Assembly (NCBI RefSeq): GCF_900103865.1
Contig: NZ_FNII01000020.1
Span: 1 to 56,483 of the forward strand
Source of the DNA: Vreelandella arcis
GTDB taxonomy: Bacteria; Pseudomonadota; Gammaproteobacteria; Pseudomonadales; Halomonadaceae
Direction: 5' to 3'
Length of the DNA stretch: 56,483 nt
Shown here: in pieces, positions 44,808 through 54,145 of the stretch
Position numbering within the stretch: the first letter of the stretch is position 1
Layout of the letters: every line of letters begins with the position of its first letter
The notes under the pieces: generated by a model
What the model saw: the letters and a program-made list of their open reading frames with translations, nothing else
Database searches by the model: none
Told to the model about the DNA's origin: nothing
Position numbers and translations under genes: made by a program

Positions 44808-46028
44808 TTAACTTGAGGGTTCGGTCAGAAAATACGCTAATGCAATAAGTCCAAAAGCAGTACCTACTACTGAGGTGCCGAGCCATCCATAGTGAGCAAA
44901 TGACCACCCTCCTGAGGCAGACCCTATAGCGCCGCCACAAAAGAAGGTGGACATGTACAATCCATTCAAGCGACCTCTTATCTCAGGAGCCAGAGAAAAA
45001 ATAATTCTTTGACCAAGTACTAAATTCGCTGATACGGCGAAATCAAGCACGATTCCAGCCACAACGAACAACGCCAGTGAAAGAGACGTACCCTGTGTGC
45101 CGATATGTGTCATGGCGAAGGCCGCGATGGCCATGATCATTGCTAATGCTGTCGCAGGCCTTATCCAGCCGCGATCGGCGACACGACCTGCGATAGGTGC
45201 TGCAATGGCACCAGCGACGCCCGCAAGAGCGAATAGTGCAATGCCTTTTTGACTTAATCCGAAGGTAGGGCTCGCCAGCAATAGCGGAGTGGTTGTCCAA
45301 AACAGGCTGAACGCGCCAAACATACAGGCTTGATAAAGCGCCCTGCGGCGAAGGGCGGGTGTGGTTCGAACCAGTTGCAGCATGGACATCAGCATTTGAT
45401 GGTAACCAATTTTGGCTGTCACAGTCCGCTTAGGTAACGCTAGGCGCAAGGTTAGCATTAGGGCTAACATGGCAACGAAAGATACTAAAAATACCGTCCG
45501 CCATGTCGCAAAGTGAGTGATCAAGCTCGCTACCGGCCTGGCTAACATGATGCCTAGCATTAGCCCGCTCATGACATTGCCGACAACTTGTCCACGAGTA
45601 GCCTCTGGTGACAGGTGCGCTGCATAAGGTACGAGGATTTGAACGGTGACCGAGCCCAGACCTACAAGCAATGCGGCCGCCAGAAATGGTGTGGTTGAAG
45701 TGACTAGGCCGGATGCGAGTAGGCCAGCAGCACCAATAGCAAGAATGGTTATCGCCAGTCGGCGATTTTCAAATAGGTCAGCCAAGGGAACGACCAGCAA
45801 TAGACCTGCGCCATAGCCGATTTGCGTTAGTGTTACGATCAAGCCGGAAGACTGCTCCGACAGCCTAAGCTCCTGACTTATCGGGCCGACTAAGGGTTGT
45901 GCGTAGTAAATATTGGCGGCGATTAATCCACATGCACACGCAAGTAGCAGTATCAGCCAAGGTGATATTTCATGTTGAGTGTCACTTGGGACTGTATTGG
46001 CGTTTGATGAATGTTTAATTTGGGTCAT
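44808..46028 (-). CDS. MFS transporter of the YnfM-like exporter type
   Basis: A 406-residue inner-membrane protein with twelve hydrophobic segments. NIYYAQPLVGPISQEL near residue 40 and LVVPLADLFENRRL near 80 are blocks found in the YnfM-type drug/arabinose efflux group. It is preceded by a TetR regulator on the same strand and followed by an EamA exporter. The likely task is export of a toxic compound sensed by TetR; no substrate can be named. Confidence 0.88.
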   Translation of the reverse strand: MTQIKHSSNANTVPSDTQHEISPWLILLLACACGLIAANIYYAQPLVGPISQELRLSEQSSGLIVTLTQIGYGAGLLLVVPLADLFENRRLAITILAIGAAGLLASGLVTSTTPFLAAALLVGLGSVTVQILVPYAAHLSPEATRGQVVGNVMSGLMLGIMLARPVASLITHFATWRTVFLVSFVAMLALMLTLRLALPKRTVTAKIGYHQMLMSMLQLVRTTPALRRRALYQACMFGAFSLFWTTTPLLLASPTFGLSQKGIALFALAGVAGAIAAPIAGRVADRGWIRPATALAMIMAIAAFAMTHIGTQGTSLSLALFVVAGIVLDFAVSANLVLGQRIIFSLAPEIRGRLNGLYMSTFFCGGAIGSASGGWSFAHYGWLGTSVVGTAFGLIALAYFLTEPSS

Positions 46029-46101
46029 TTTGTTTCCTAAATGATTCTAAAAAAAGCCGCGGATAATCACGGCTATATCAAATAGCAGATGCTATTTCAG
46101 T

Positions 46102-46740
46102 TCAGTTGAGAAGTTGCATCGCTGCATCCACCACCGCCATCATGTCTTCGCGCTTCTGCCCAGTTTTGCCCAAGACACGCATACCCTGGGCCAGAGATAG
46201 CATTAACCTCGCCGTTGTCTCAGCATCGACTTTTTTTGAGATTGATCCATCATTTTGCCCTTGAAGAATGATGTCCTTAAGACGTTTCTGATTTCCTTCT
46301 AGTGCGGAAGAAACTTTGGCGGCAATTTCTTCGTCTGTGCTGGCCAGCTCTACTGCCCCAACGATAACAAGACAGCCATACCGGCCCTCTGAGGCATGAG
46401 AGGACTCAGCGTAAAAAACTAACAGGCGGCGTAATTTCTCTCGCCCTGACTCCTCGCTGTTCATAATATCCAATAGTCTGGCACTGCGTAGGGCCATGTA
46501 TCGGTCTAGTGCAGCAGAAAACAAGTTGTGCTTATTCAGGAACGCTTTGTAGATACTGCCGGATGACAGTTTAAGAGCGCCTGAAAGATCGGCAATCGAC
46601 ACCCCATTATAACCGTGCTTCCTGAAGTGCAGGATCGCGCGGTCTAATGCTTCGTCAATGTCGAACTCCCTGGGACGGCCTCTGCCTCTAGAAGAATCGT
46701 TTATAGAAGACATTGCTGAAATATTATCTGATATGCTCAT
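46102..46740 (-). CDS. TetR family regulator
   Basis: A 212-residue regulator with the helix-turn-helix NGVSIADLSGALKLSSGSIY (near 45-64) and a C-terminal ligand domain (TetR_C). Arginine-rich GRGRPREFD leads into the first helix. It lies 73 bases upstream of the MFS gene on the same strand, so it probably represses the exporter operon and responds to its cargo. An in-frame ATG nine codons in is an alternative start. Confidence 0.9.
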   Translation of the reverse strand: MSISDNISAMSSINDSSRGRGRPREFDIDEALDRAILHFRKHGYNGVSIADLSGALKLSSGSIYKAFLNKHNLFSAALDRYMALRSARLLDIMNSEESGREKLRRLLVFYAESSHASEGRYGCLVIVGAVELASTDEEIAAKVSSALEGNQKRLKDIILQGQNDGSISKKVDAETTARLMLSLAQGMRVLGKTGQKREDMMAVVDAAMQLLN

Positions 46741-46877
46741 TTTTCGATATTAGGACATAAATTCATCCAAAACAAGCTCCCGTATTGGAAAGCCTATGTC
46801 TAAGAGGGTAAACCACAGGGGTATCTGACATCTCCCGCTTGTCAAATCCGCAGCGCTCAATGCTTGAATCTTTTCAA

Positions 46878-46970
46878 CTAGCTCTCTAGTGAAGCTCGGC
46901 CTGTAAAAAACGACTGCACGAACTGGCGCTGGAAGAGCAAAAAGGCGATCAAAAACGGAGCGATAGCATG
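46878..46970 (-). pseudogene. Relic B: 3' end of a MalG-type permease gene
   Basis: On the minus strand one frame reads [20 protein letters not shown] and then TGRASLES before a stop. This is almost the same as the C-terminus of the intact permease at 51041 ([20 protein letters not shown]). Nothing upstream in the gene remains; the fragment is about 30 codons. An open frame across it (46750-47085) is in another phase and is not a real gene. Confidence 0.8.
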
Positions 46971-46998
46971 CGGTGAACACTGCCTGATGGTTAGGTTG

Positions 46999-47039
46999 CG
47001 CCAAGTGAGCGAATTTTAAAAATACCGACCATTTGAGCT
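46999..47039 (+). repeat. 41-bp direct repeat, right copy
   Basis: This is the second copy of the block at 43759-43799, with 39 of 41 bases equal and the same direction. It lies just to the right of permease relic B. Together the two copies span a block of about 3.2 kb. Confidence 0.85.
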
Positions 47040-47124
47040 TCTTGTGTGATTCAATCACCACGCTGCGCTGGACGCAAGGAATCATGGCGGACTCACACCT
47101 GGAGATGTTTGTGACACGGTAGTG

Positions 47125-48078
47125 CTAGTTTGCTTCGGCTAGGCGCTGTAGTCGCGTCGCCTGGCGTTGAAGCTCATCGCGCAGCGAGGTGGGTTCGACG
47201 ACCCGGAAGTCAAAGGGCAGGCGGGTCAGCTGACGGGCGAACCAACTCAGGCTATCGGTGCTGCCGTGCAGCATCACGCCGCTGTCTGCGGGGGTCAGCA
47301 GGCCGATATGGGGATCGAGCTCGGCGGCGGCGCTCTCCAAGTCGGTGTCGAGCCACAGCGCGACGGCGGTGGCGCGGGGCAGGGAGGCAAGGCTGTGGAT
47401 CAGATGAGCGGCAGCATCGAAGTCCGTAGGCCGATCAAAGGTGGCCGAGAGGGGGACGGCCTCGCCGATCCGATCCAAGCGAAAACTGCGCAGGTCGCGG
47501 CGCAAGTGACACCAACCGCTGACGTACCAACGACCACTGTGATAAACCAAACCATAGGGATTGAGCACCCGTCTGGAGGTCTGATCGTAGCTATCTAGAT
47601 AGTCAAGCCGTAACCGCTGGCGCTCTTGGGTGGCAGTGGCTAGCAGTCCCAGCAGCTGCTCGTTGTTCTTGGCGTGGGTCGTAGGTAACGCCAGCCGAGT
47701 ACTCTCATCTATGGCACGCACCCGCTGCTGCAACTCGGCGGGCATGACCCTTTCCAGTTTTGCCTGGGCGCTCTCCACCGCTGGGACCGACTCGCTCAAT
47801 CCCAGATGCAGAGCAGACTTCAGGCCCAGCGCGAGAGCTTGAGACTCCTCGGCGGTGAACATCAGCGGCGGCAGCTTGAAGCTAGGCATTAATCGGTAGC
47901 CACCGTGGCATCCCCGCTCTGTGGTCACCGGAATACCTAGTTCCTCCAAGATCCGGATATAGCGCCGTAGAGTGCGGCGGTCCACGCCGAGTTGGTTCGC
48001 CAGATCTCTGCCGCTTAAGTGACGGTGTGTCTGCAACAGCTCTAGCAGGGCTAGCACACGAGCGGTGGGGTTGAGCAT
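47125..48078 (-). CDS. WYL domain regulator (YafY type)
   Basis: A 317-residue regulator with an N-terminal HTH_11 domain (LSGRDLANQLGVDRRTLRRY, near 22-41) and a C-terminal WYL domain (near 140-215; YLDSYDQTSRRVLNPYGLVY and RWYVSGWCHLR). WYL domains sense ligands such as nucleic acids or small molecules and often control defence or repair genes. It diverges from the BKACE gene 112 bases away, so that gene is a possible target. The two lie between permease relics B and C. Confidence 0.9.
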   Translation of the reverse strand: MLNPTARVLALLELLQTHRHLSGRDLANQLGVDRRTLRRYIRILEELGIPVTTERGCHGGYRLMPSFKLPPLMFTAEESQALALGLKSALHLGLSESVPAVESAQAKLERVMPAELQQRVRAIDESTRLALPTTHAKNNEQLLGLLATATQERQRLRLDYLDSYDQTSRRVLNPYGLVYHSGRWYVSGWCHLRRDLRSFRLDRIGEAVPLSATFDRPTDFDAAAHLIHSLASLPRATAVALWLDTDLESAAAELDPHIGLLTPADSGVMLHGSTDSLSWFARQLTRLPFDFRVVEPTSLRDELQRQATRLQRLAEAN

Positions 48079-48190
48079 TTTCTTGATTCTAATAGGACAA
48101 ATTATTTCCTATTTAACCACTATCTTGTTTACGTAACCAGGCGTCGAGAAGTCGCTGATTTTCGTAATAGAGCGCATAGAGGGGCTGTCA

Positions 48191-48952
48191 ATGAACAAGA
48201 ATTGCTTTCCGATGGAGACGAACATGGTCTTTTTACAGGTATCCCTAAATGGCGATCGTCGACACCCGGCGGCCCCTAGGACCCCTGAGGAGATTGGAAA
48301 TGACGCGGCGGCAACAATTAAAGCTGGCGCTCATTCCGTTCATGTCCATGCTTACGATAATGCTGGGAAAGAGACTCTAAACTCTTTTGAATGCGGTGCT
48401 GTCATACGGGCAATCCGAGCTCGTTGTCCAGGTGTTCCAATTTCACTTACTACTTCCGAAACGATTATTTCCGATCCTTTACGGCGTTTGCAGACGGTGC
48501 AGTCCTGGACTGAGCTCCCAGACCTGGTAACCGCGAATCAGGGGGAGAAAGGAATTATTGCACTATGTGAGTGGCTTATATCGCGTGGGGTTGGTATCGA
48601 AGCGGGATTACTGTCGCCCGCTGATGCCCGAATCTTTGTTGATTCACCGCTTCGCGATAGATGCCATCGCATCCTTATAGAACCCTGCAACCCAGATCCT
48701 GTGGCTGCCTTGCGCGATGCGGAAGAAATGGGGGAAATCGTATCGTCTGCTGGCCTGACCCTTCCGCAGGTGCATCATGGATACGATGGGTCGTGTTGGG
48801 CGGTGAACCAACGAGCGCTCTCGTTGGGACATGGTATCAGGACAGGGATAGAAGATGTGACAGTCTTACCGGATGGTCGAGCGGCGAAAAGCAATGCCGA
48901 GCTGGTTGAAGCTGCCCGCTCATTAATCGAGAGTAACGTCTGCCATACCTAA
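48191..48952 (+). CDS. Beta-keto acid cleavage enzyme (BKACE, DUF849 family)
   Basis: A zinc enzyme of 253 residues in the family that condenses a beta-keto acid with acetyl-CoA, as in lysine fermentation (Kce) or carnitine breakdown. The block HSVHVHAYDNAGKETL (near 48) holds the metal-binding HxH pair, and the late HHGYDGSCWAVNQRAL and GIRTGIEDVTVLPDG segments are conserved. It is shorter than the usual 270-310 residues because some loops are missing. The ATG at 48191 has GAGGGG upstream; ATG at 48224 with GGAGA is an alternative. No CoA or carnitine gene lies near it, so the substrate is unknown. Confidence 0.85.
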   Translation: MNKNCFPMETNMVFLQVSLNGDRRHPAAPRTPEEIGNDAAATIKAGAHSVHVHAYDNAGKETLNSFECGAVIRAIRARCPGVPISLTTSETIISDPLRRLQTVQSWTELPDLVTANQGEKGIIALCEWLISRGVGIEAGLLSPADARIFVDSPLRDRCHRILIEPCNPDPVAALRDAEEMGEIVSSAGLTLPQVHHGYDGSCWAVNQRALSLGHGIRTGIEDVTVLPDGRAAKSNAELVEAARSLIESNVCHT

Positions 48953-49048
48953 ATGACCAAGAGGCCAGAGCAGAACGTCGGCGTCGATCTATCAACCTCC
49001 TGGGAGGATTAAGGGTTTGCAAGGCTTGAGGGCCCCTTCAACCAGTTA

Positions 49049-49120
49049 ATCCGGATACCTATAAAAGACTGCACGAACGGGGGCTGGAAGAGCAGGGCGA
49101 CGGACGCCACAGCGCTACTG
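49049..49120 (-). pseudogene. Relic C: 3' end of a MalG-type permease gene
   Basis: On the minus strand one frame reads VALLFQPPFVQSFIGIR, close to the end of the intact permease ([19 protein letters not shown]). The DNA around GACTGCACGAACGGGGGCTGGAAGAGC lines up with both other copies over about 45 bases. It is more altered than relic B. It lies just beyond the recQ stop. Confidence 0.7.
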
Positions 49121-49137
49121 CCCTTGGGCATGCTGGT

Positions 49138-50976
49138 TCAGCTGCTTTGCTCGGTTTCCTGATGCGCCAGAATAACGTCTAGAAAGCCCTCGCCGTAATC
49201 CGCCAGCTTGCGCGCGCCGATGCCGGATATGGCGCCCAGTGCCGCTAAACTCTGGGGGTTCTGCTCGACCATTTCAGCCAGGGTGGCGTCGTGGAAGATC
49301 ACATAGGCTGGCACGCCCTGGGCTTCGGCCAGTTCCCGGCGGTGCTGTCGCAGGGCTTCCCACAGCGGGCCGTGGCCCTGGGGCGCGGAGGTACTTTTGC
49401 TTCCCCGTCGCGCGGTTTTGGCTTTGCTGGGTTTTTTGCTTGGCTTGCGCAGAGTGAGGCTCTGCTCGCCGCGCAACACCGGCTTGGCATTGGCAGTGAG
49501 CTTAATGCCGCCGTGCCCCTCCATATCCACGCTTAAAAAGCCGCTGGCAATCAGCTGGCGAAAGAGCGCTTTCCACTCGCTGGCCGCGAGGTCTTTACCA
49601 ATGCCGAAGGTGCTGAGGCGGTCGTGGCCAAAGCGGGCGATGCGCTCGTTGCTTTTGCCTAGCAGCACGTCCACAAGATAGGTTACGCCGAAGCGCTGTT
49701 CGGTGCGGTAGACGCATGACAGCGCCTTTTGCGCCGCCACGGTGGCCTCCCAGGTCTCGGGTGGAGTCAGGCAGTTATCGCAGTTGCCGCAGGCTGCGTC
49801 CAGATGATCGCCAAAGTAATGAAGAAGCGCCTGGCGGCGGCAACTGATGATTTCGCACAGCCCCAGCATGGCGTCGAGCTTCTGCTGTTCGATGCGCTTT
49901 TGATGGTCAGCGGCGCTGGAGTCCTGCTGCATCTGGCGCAGCGTGATCACGTCCTGAAGCCCGTAGGCCATCCAGGCATTGGCGGGCAGGCCGTCACGCC
50001 CGGCGCGGCCGGTCTCCTGGTAGTAGGCTTCGATGCTCTTGGGCAGGTTGAGGTGGGCGACAAAGCGCACGTCGGGCTTGTCGATGCCCATGCCAAAGGC
50101 GATGGTGGCCACTACGACTACGCCATCTTCCCGCAGAAAACGGGTCTGGTGGTACTGTCGCTGCTCGGGGGGAAGCCCCGCGTGGTAGGGCAGTGCCGTC
50201 AGCCCCTGGCGTTCCAGCCAGGCGGCGGTCTCCTCCACTTTGCGCCGGGAAAGGCAGTAGACGATACCCGCCTCGCCGTCGTGGTGCTCGCGGATAAAGC
50301 GCAGCAGCTGTTCCTTGGCGTTGCCCTGATTCTCGGCGATATGGTAGCGAATGTTGGGTCGGTCAAAGCCGCTGTTGTAAAGCGCTGCCTCCTGGAGCTG
50401 CAGATGCTCCATAATATCGCCCCGGGTGGGCACATCGGCAGTGGCGGTCAGGGCGATGCGGGGCACTTGGGGGAAACGCTGATGCAGATGGGAGAGCTGG
50501 CGATACTCGGGTCGAAAATCGTGGCCCCACTGAGAGACGCAGTGGGCTTCATCAATGGCGAACAGCGCAATCTGGGTCTGCTCCAGCAGCATCTGCATAC
50601 GCGCCGTGGCCAGTCGCTCGGGCGCGACATACAAAAGATCCAGCTCCCCCGCCCGCAGGCGGTTCTCCACCTCGACTGCCTCGTGATAATCGAGGCTGGA
50701 ATTCAGGTAAGCCGCTCTGACGCCGTTTTGCTCAAGCGCCGCCACCTGATCCTGCATCAGCGCGATCAGCGGCGAGATCACAATCGCGGTGCCTTCGCGC
50801 AGCAGTGCAGGGATCTGGTAGCACAGCGACTTGCCACCGCCGGTGGGCATCAGCACCAGCGCATCGCCGCCGGCCATCACATGCTCAATGATGGCCTGTT
50901 GCGGGCCGCGAAAGCTGTCGTAGCCAAATACCTCCTGCAGCACCTTTAGGGCTTCCGGGTGGGTGTCGCCGTGCAT
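49138..50976 (-). CDS. recQ: ATP-dependent DNA helicase RecQ
   Basis: A 3'-5' helicase of 612 residues involved in recombination and repair. Visible parts are Walker A MPTGGGKS (43-50), the DEAH box [15 protein letters not shown], helicase motif [12 protein letters not shown], the zinc-binding cysteines [24 protein letters not shown] region (near 375-395, cited by position), the RQC winged helix, and an HRDC domain at the end. The start at 50976 has GGGAGAG seven bases upstream; a longer frame to 51018 is possible. It sits between intact malG and relic C, unusual surroundings for a core repair gene. Confidence 0.95.
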   Translation of the reverse strand: MHGDTHPEALKVLQEVFGYDSFRGPQQAIIEHVMAGGDALVLMPTGGGKSLCYQIPALLREGTAIVISPLIALMQDQVAALEQNGVRAAYLNSSLDYHEAVEVENRLRAGELDLLYVAPERLATARMQMLLEQTQIALFAIDEAHCVSQWGHDFRPEYRQLSHLHQRFPQVPRIALTATADVPTRGDIMEHLQLQEAALYNSGFDRPNIRYHIAENQGNAKEQLLRFIREHHDGEAGIVYCLSRRKVEETAAWLERQGLTALPYHAGLPPEQRQYHQTRFLREDGVVVVATIAFGMGIDKPDVRFVAHLNLPKSIEAYYQETGRAGRDGLPANAWMAYGLQDVITLRQMQQDSSAADHQKRIEQQKLDAMLGLCEIISCRRQALLHYFGDHLDAACGNCDNCLTPPETWEATVAAQKALSCVYRTEQRFGVTYLVDVLLGKSNERIARFGHDRLSTFGIGKDLAASEWKALFRQLIASGFLSVDMEGHGGIKLTANAKPVLRGEQSLTLRKPSKKPSKAKTARRGSKSTSAPQGHGPLWEALRQHRRELAEAQGVPAYVIFHDATLAEMVEQNPQSLAALGAISGIGARKLADYGEGFLDVILAHQETEQSS

Positions 50977-51040
50977 CAATGCTCTCCCGTGTCTCATACT
51001 TAAGAGAGAATTGTGCACGAAAAATGTGAGGGGCGTCAGC

Positions 51041-51895
51041 CTAGCGAATCCCCGCCCGTAAAAACGATTGCACGAACTGGCGCTGGAACAGCAGAAAGGC
51101 GACCAGTAGGGGGGCGATACTTAACAGCGTGGCGGCGCTGACGGTGGCCCAGTTAACCCCAGTTTCTGGCGCAGAGAAAACGCCTAACCCCACCGTTAGC
51201 GGGCGGCTCTCTACCGAGTTGGTGACCACTAGGGGCCAGATAAAGTTATTCCAGTGGTGGCTGATCGATACCAGGCCATAAGCCAAATAGGTGGGCTTAG
51301 CCAGTGGGACGTAAACCTTCCACAAAATTTCCAGCCAGTTGCAGCCTTCGATGCGGGCGGCGTCTTCCAGCTCCCTTGGGATGGTTTTAAAGGTTTGGCG
51401 GAGCAGAAAAATACCCAAGGCGCTGGCCACGTAAGGTAAGCCAATCCCGGTGATGGTATTGATCAGCCCCAGCTCGCTGGCAATGGCGTAGTTCTCGACG
51501 ATCAGCACTTCGGGAAACACAAATAACTGGATCAGCACCAGCATAAACAGAACGTTCTTGCCGGGAATTGGGAAACGCGCAAAGGCAAACGCCGCTAGGG
51601 TACACACGATGAACTGACCGATCACCACGCCTGTCACCAGCGCAAAGGTATTTAGGTAGTAGCGGGCAAAGGGCGCCTGTGACCAGGCATCGGTAAAATT
51701 TTCCAGCGTCAGCGGGGCAAATAGAGAAAAATTCACCATAAACTCGCTAGGGTGAAACGCCGCCCAAAAGGCGTACAGCAGCGGGAACACCCAAATAATC
51801 GCCAGTAGCCATGCAGCCACGGTTTCCAGCGATGGAACGGAGACAAAGCGAGAGTGGGGCGCGACCATTTTTGATGTCGATGAGGTTGAACTCAT
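51041..51895 (-). CDS. Carbohydrate ABC transporter permease, MalG type
   Basis: An inner-membrane permease of 284 residues with six hydrophobic segments. The EAA loop ([20 protein letters not shown], near 177) contacts the ATPase. It overlaps the MalF-type gene by ATGA, so the two permeases are made together. Relics of the same 3' end lie at 46.9 and 49.1 kb. The sugar cannot be named, but the divergent KduD-like gene suggests a sugar acid or related carbohydrate. Confidence 0.92.
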   Translation of the reverse strand: MSSTSSTSKMVAPHSRFVSVPSLETVAAWLLAIIWVFPLLYAFWAAFHPSEFMVNFSLFAPLTLENFTDAWSQAPFARYYLNTFALVTGVVIGQFIVCTLAAFAFARFPIPGKNVLFMLVLIQLFVFPEVLIVENYAIASELGLINTITGIGLPYVASALGIFLLRQTFKTIPRELEDAARIEGCNWLEILWKVYVPLAKPTYLAYGLVSISHHWNNFIWPLVVTNSVESRPLTVGLGVFSAPETGVNWATVSAATLLSIAPLLVAFLLFQRQFVQSFLRAGIR

Positions 51896-52776
51896 TGGTA
51901 ATGCGTCCTGCGATCTAAAATCGTGAACTTCAGTGTGGCCACTACCGCCAGCACAATCAGAATCACCACCGTAATGGTTGCCGCCGTAGTACGGTCAAAG
52001 AACGAGAAAGCGTTCTCATAGACGTAATACAGCAGCAGGTTGGTGGCGTTGTTGGGCCCGCCTTTGGTCAGAATAAACAGGTGATCGACGACCCGTACCG
52101 AATTGATCAGCGCGTTGATCAGCACAAACAGTGTGGTGGGCATCAGCAGTGGAAAAGTGACCCGCCAGAAGAAGCTCCAGCGGCTGGTGCCTTCAAGGTC
52201 GGCGGCCTCTTTAAGCTCGGGCGGTATACTTTGCAGCGCCGCCAGATAGAAGATCATAAAAAAGCCGGCTTCTTTCCACACCGACATCACGATCACCGAG
52301 CTTAACGCAACGCTTGGGTCACCCAACCAGTTAACGCCAGGAATGCCCAGCGAATCGAGCAGGCTATTGAACAGACCAATTTGTGGGGCGTAAAAAAACA
52401 TCCAGATATTAGCGGCGGCGATCATCGGCAGAATGGTGGGTGTGAAATACGCCATGCGCACAAAGCCGCGCCCCGGCAGCTTACCGTTGACGAACAGCGC
52501 CATGCCTAAGGCCAGCGCGATGGACGTAGGGATGGTGCCCAGCGCGTAGATTAGGTTATTGCGGGCGACCTGCCAAAATGTGGGGTCATCGAACAGCACC
52601 TGATAGTTTTCGACCCCGACAAACTCGGCGGGCTCGCCGCGAAAGCCGGGCAAAAATAGGCTATTGATAACCGTGGTGACGGTGGGCAAGTAAGCGAAGG
52701 TGGTTAACAGCAGCGCAGCGGGAAGTAACAGCAGCGCGCCATATAGCTGCATTTTGCGGTGGGCGTTTAAGGTCAT
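51892..52776 (-). CDS. Carbohydrate ABC transporter permease, MalF type
   Basis: The partner permease of 294 residues with six hydrophobic segments and an EAA loop ELKEAADLEGTSRWSFFWRV (near 188). It resembles UgpA-type proteins without the large periplasmic loop of E. coli MalF. It starts 74 bases after the binding-protein gene, from which it is separated by a strong palindrome, and overlaps the MalG-type gene. Confidence 0.92.
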   Translation of the reverse strand: MTLNAHRKMQLYGALLLLPAALLLTTFAYLPTVTTVINSLFLPGFRGEPAEFVGVENYQVLFDDPTFWQVARNNLIYALGTIPTSIALALGMALFVNGKLPGRGFVRMAYFTPTILPMIAAANIWMFFYAPQIGLFNSLLDSLGIPGVNWLGDPSVALSSVIVMSVWKEAGFFMIFYLAALQSIPPELKEAADLEGTSRWSFFWRVTFPLLMPTTLFVLINALINSVRVVDHLFILTKGGPNNATNLLLYYVYENAFSFFDRTTAATITVVILIVLAVVATLKFTILDRRTHYQ

Positions 52777-52798
52777 AGGAGCACCGCTAGTTGAAAAA

Positions 52799-52816
52799 GC
52801 CGGGGCGCGCCCCGGC
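52799..52816 (-). terminator. Attenuating hairpin between the binding-protein and permease genes
   Basis: GCCGGGGCGCGCCCCGGC is a perfect 18-base palindrome, followed on the minus strand by TTTTT. It lies just after the binding-protein stop and just before the permease genes. A partial terminator here would give more binding protein than permease, as is common in ABC operons. Confidence 0.75.
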
Positions 52817-52850
52817 GAGCATGGAAAACCGTTAACTCAAGAGAGGAGGC

Positions 52851-54134
52851 TCAGCGAGCGTAGCGACGCAGCACGCTGTCGGCCTCTTGCTGTGCCTGGC
52901 TAAGTGCTTCTTCAGGCGTCATTTGGCCGGTTAACGCGGCTTGTACGGCGTTATCCAAGGCGCGGCGCACCCGGCCACCCTGGTAGGTGGAGAGCTCCGC
53001 CGTGCTGTGTTCCAACTGGTCGCGGGCCACGGCGGCCGGTGCGAAATCTTCAACATAATCGCGCAGCGCCTCGGTCTCGTAGGCGGCGGGGCTGACGCCC
53101 ATATAACCGGTTTCGATCGACCAGGCGGCGGCGCGTTCTGGGGCGGTCATCCAGCGGATGAAGGTCATCGCTGCGCGTTTCTCTTCTTCGCTGGTGTCTT
53201 CGAAAATATAGAAGTTACCGCCGCCAGTGGGGCTACCGCGTTGGGTTTTCATCGGCAGCATGGCCACGCCAAAGTCAAAGTCCGCTTCGCTGCGCACGGC
53301 GCTCAGGTTGCCGGTGGTGTGCCACATCATGGCTGTCGACTCTTCGAGAAAATTCTGGCGCAGCGTGCCCCACTCAATGGTGTCGTCAGGCATGGCTTCG
53401 TGTTCAGTGGCAAGCGATACCCAATATTCGAGTGCCTCAACGGCGGCTGGGTCGTCAAAGTAGACCTCAGTGCCGTCTTCACTCATTAGCCGGTGACCGT
53501 TTTGGAAAGCGAAGGCCTGGAACATCCAGTAGGGGTAGCCGGTGGAGGGCACCATCACGCCCCACTGCTCACCGTCGGAGGCGTCGCGCACGGTCGCCGC
53601 CATTTCGGCCATCTGTTCCCAGTTTTTGGGCGGTGTTTCGGGGTCTAGCCCGGCGGCTTCAAAGGCGTCTTTGTTCCAGAACAGCACGATGGTGGAGCGC
53701 TGGAAGGGAATGCCGTAGGTTTTGCCGTCTAGCTGGCCGTTTTCCATCAGGCCTGGGTAGAAGCTGTCGAGCCATTCGCGCTCCTCGTCGCTTTCTACCA
53801 GGTCATCGAAGGCCACAATGGCGTTTTGCTCAAGCAACTCGTAAAGATCGATGGAGAACATGACCGACAGCTGAGGCGTATCGCCAGCTTCCATCGCGGA
53901 CATCGCGCGTACACGGGTATCGTCGTAGTTACCGGCGTAGATGGCTTCTACGTCGATGTCAGGGTGTTCGCTTTCAAACTCTTCTACCAAGTTGTCGACC
54001 ACATCGGTGAGCGCACCGCCCACCGCAACCGGGTAGTACATGGTAAGTTCGATAGGGTCATTGGCGGCGGCCTGGCCGGCGGTCAACAAGCCAGCGGTTA
54101 GTGCCGATAGGGCAAACGGGATACGTGCACGCAT
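52851..54134 (-). CDS. Sugar ABC transporter substrate-binding protein, UgpB-like
   Basis: A periplasmic binding protein of 427 residues of the extracellular solute-binding family 1, with a Sec signal (MRARIPFALSALTAGLLTAG, cleaved after QAAA). The mature part is very acidic, as expected in a halophile. ELTMYYPVAVGGALTDVVDN at its start and YGIPFQRSTIVLFWNKDAFEAAG near 135-157 resemble UgpB-type proteins. The ATG at 54134 has GAGGTG upstream; the one at 54149 has none. Glycerol phosphodiesters or a sugar acid are possible cargos. Confidence 0.9.
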   Translation of the reverse strand: MRARIPFALSALTAGLLTAGQAAANDPIELTMYYPVAVGGALTDVVDNLVEEFESEHPDIDVEAIYAGNYDDTRVRAMSAMEAGDTPQLSVMFSIDLYELLEQNAIVAFDDLVESDEEREWLDSFYPGLMENGQLDGKTYGIPFQRSTIVLFWNKDAFEAAGLDPETPPKNWEQMAEMAATVRDASDGEQWGVMVPSTGYPYWMFQAFAFQNGHRLMSEDGTEVYFDDPAAVEALEYWVSLATEHEAMPDDTIEWGTLRQNFLEESTAMMWHTTGNLSAVRSEADFDFGVAMLPMKTQRGSPTGGGNFYIFEDTSEEEKRAAMTFIRWMTAPERAAAWSIETGYMGVSPAAYETEALRDYVEDFAPAAVARDQLEHSTAELSTYQGGRVRRALDNAVQAALTGQMTPEEALSQAQQEADSVLRRYAR

Positions 54135-54145
54135 GGGGAAGCACC

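Noticed and set aside
46750..47085. A 111-codon frame between the TetR gene and the WYL regulator gene
   Set aside because: It runs across permease relic B in the wrong phase and starts beyond the 41-bp repeat, so it is a chance frame over composite debris. The permease phase is the meaningful one.
49729..50949. A 406-codon open frame opposite recQ
   Set aside because: It is the antisense shadow of the conserved helicase domain, with no protein family features and no ribosome site.
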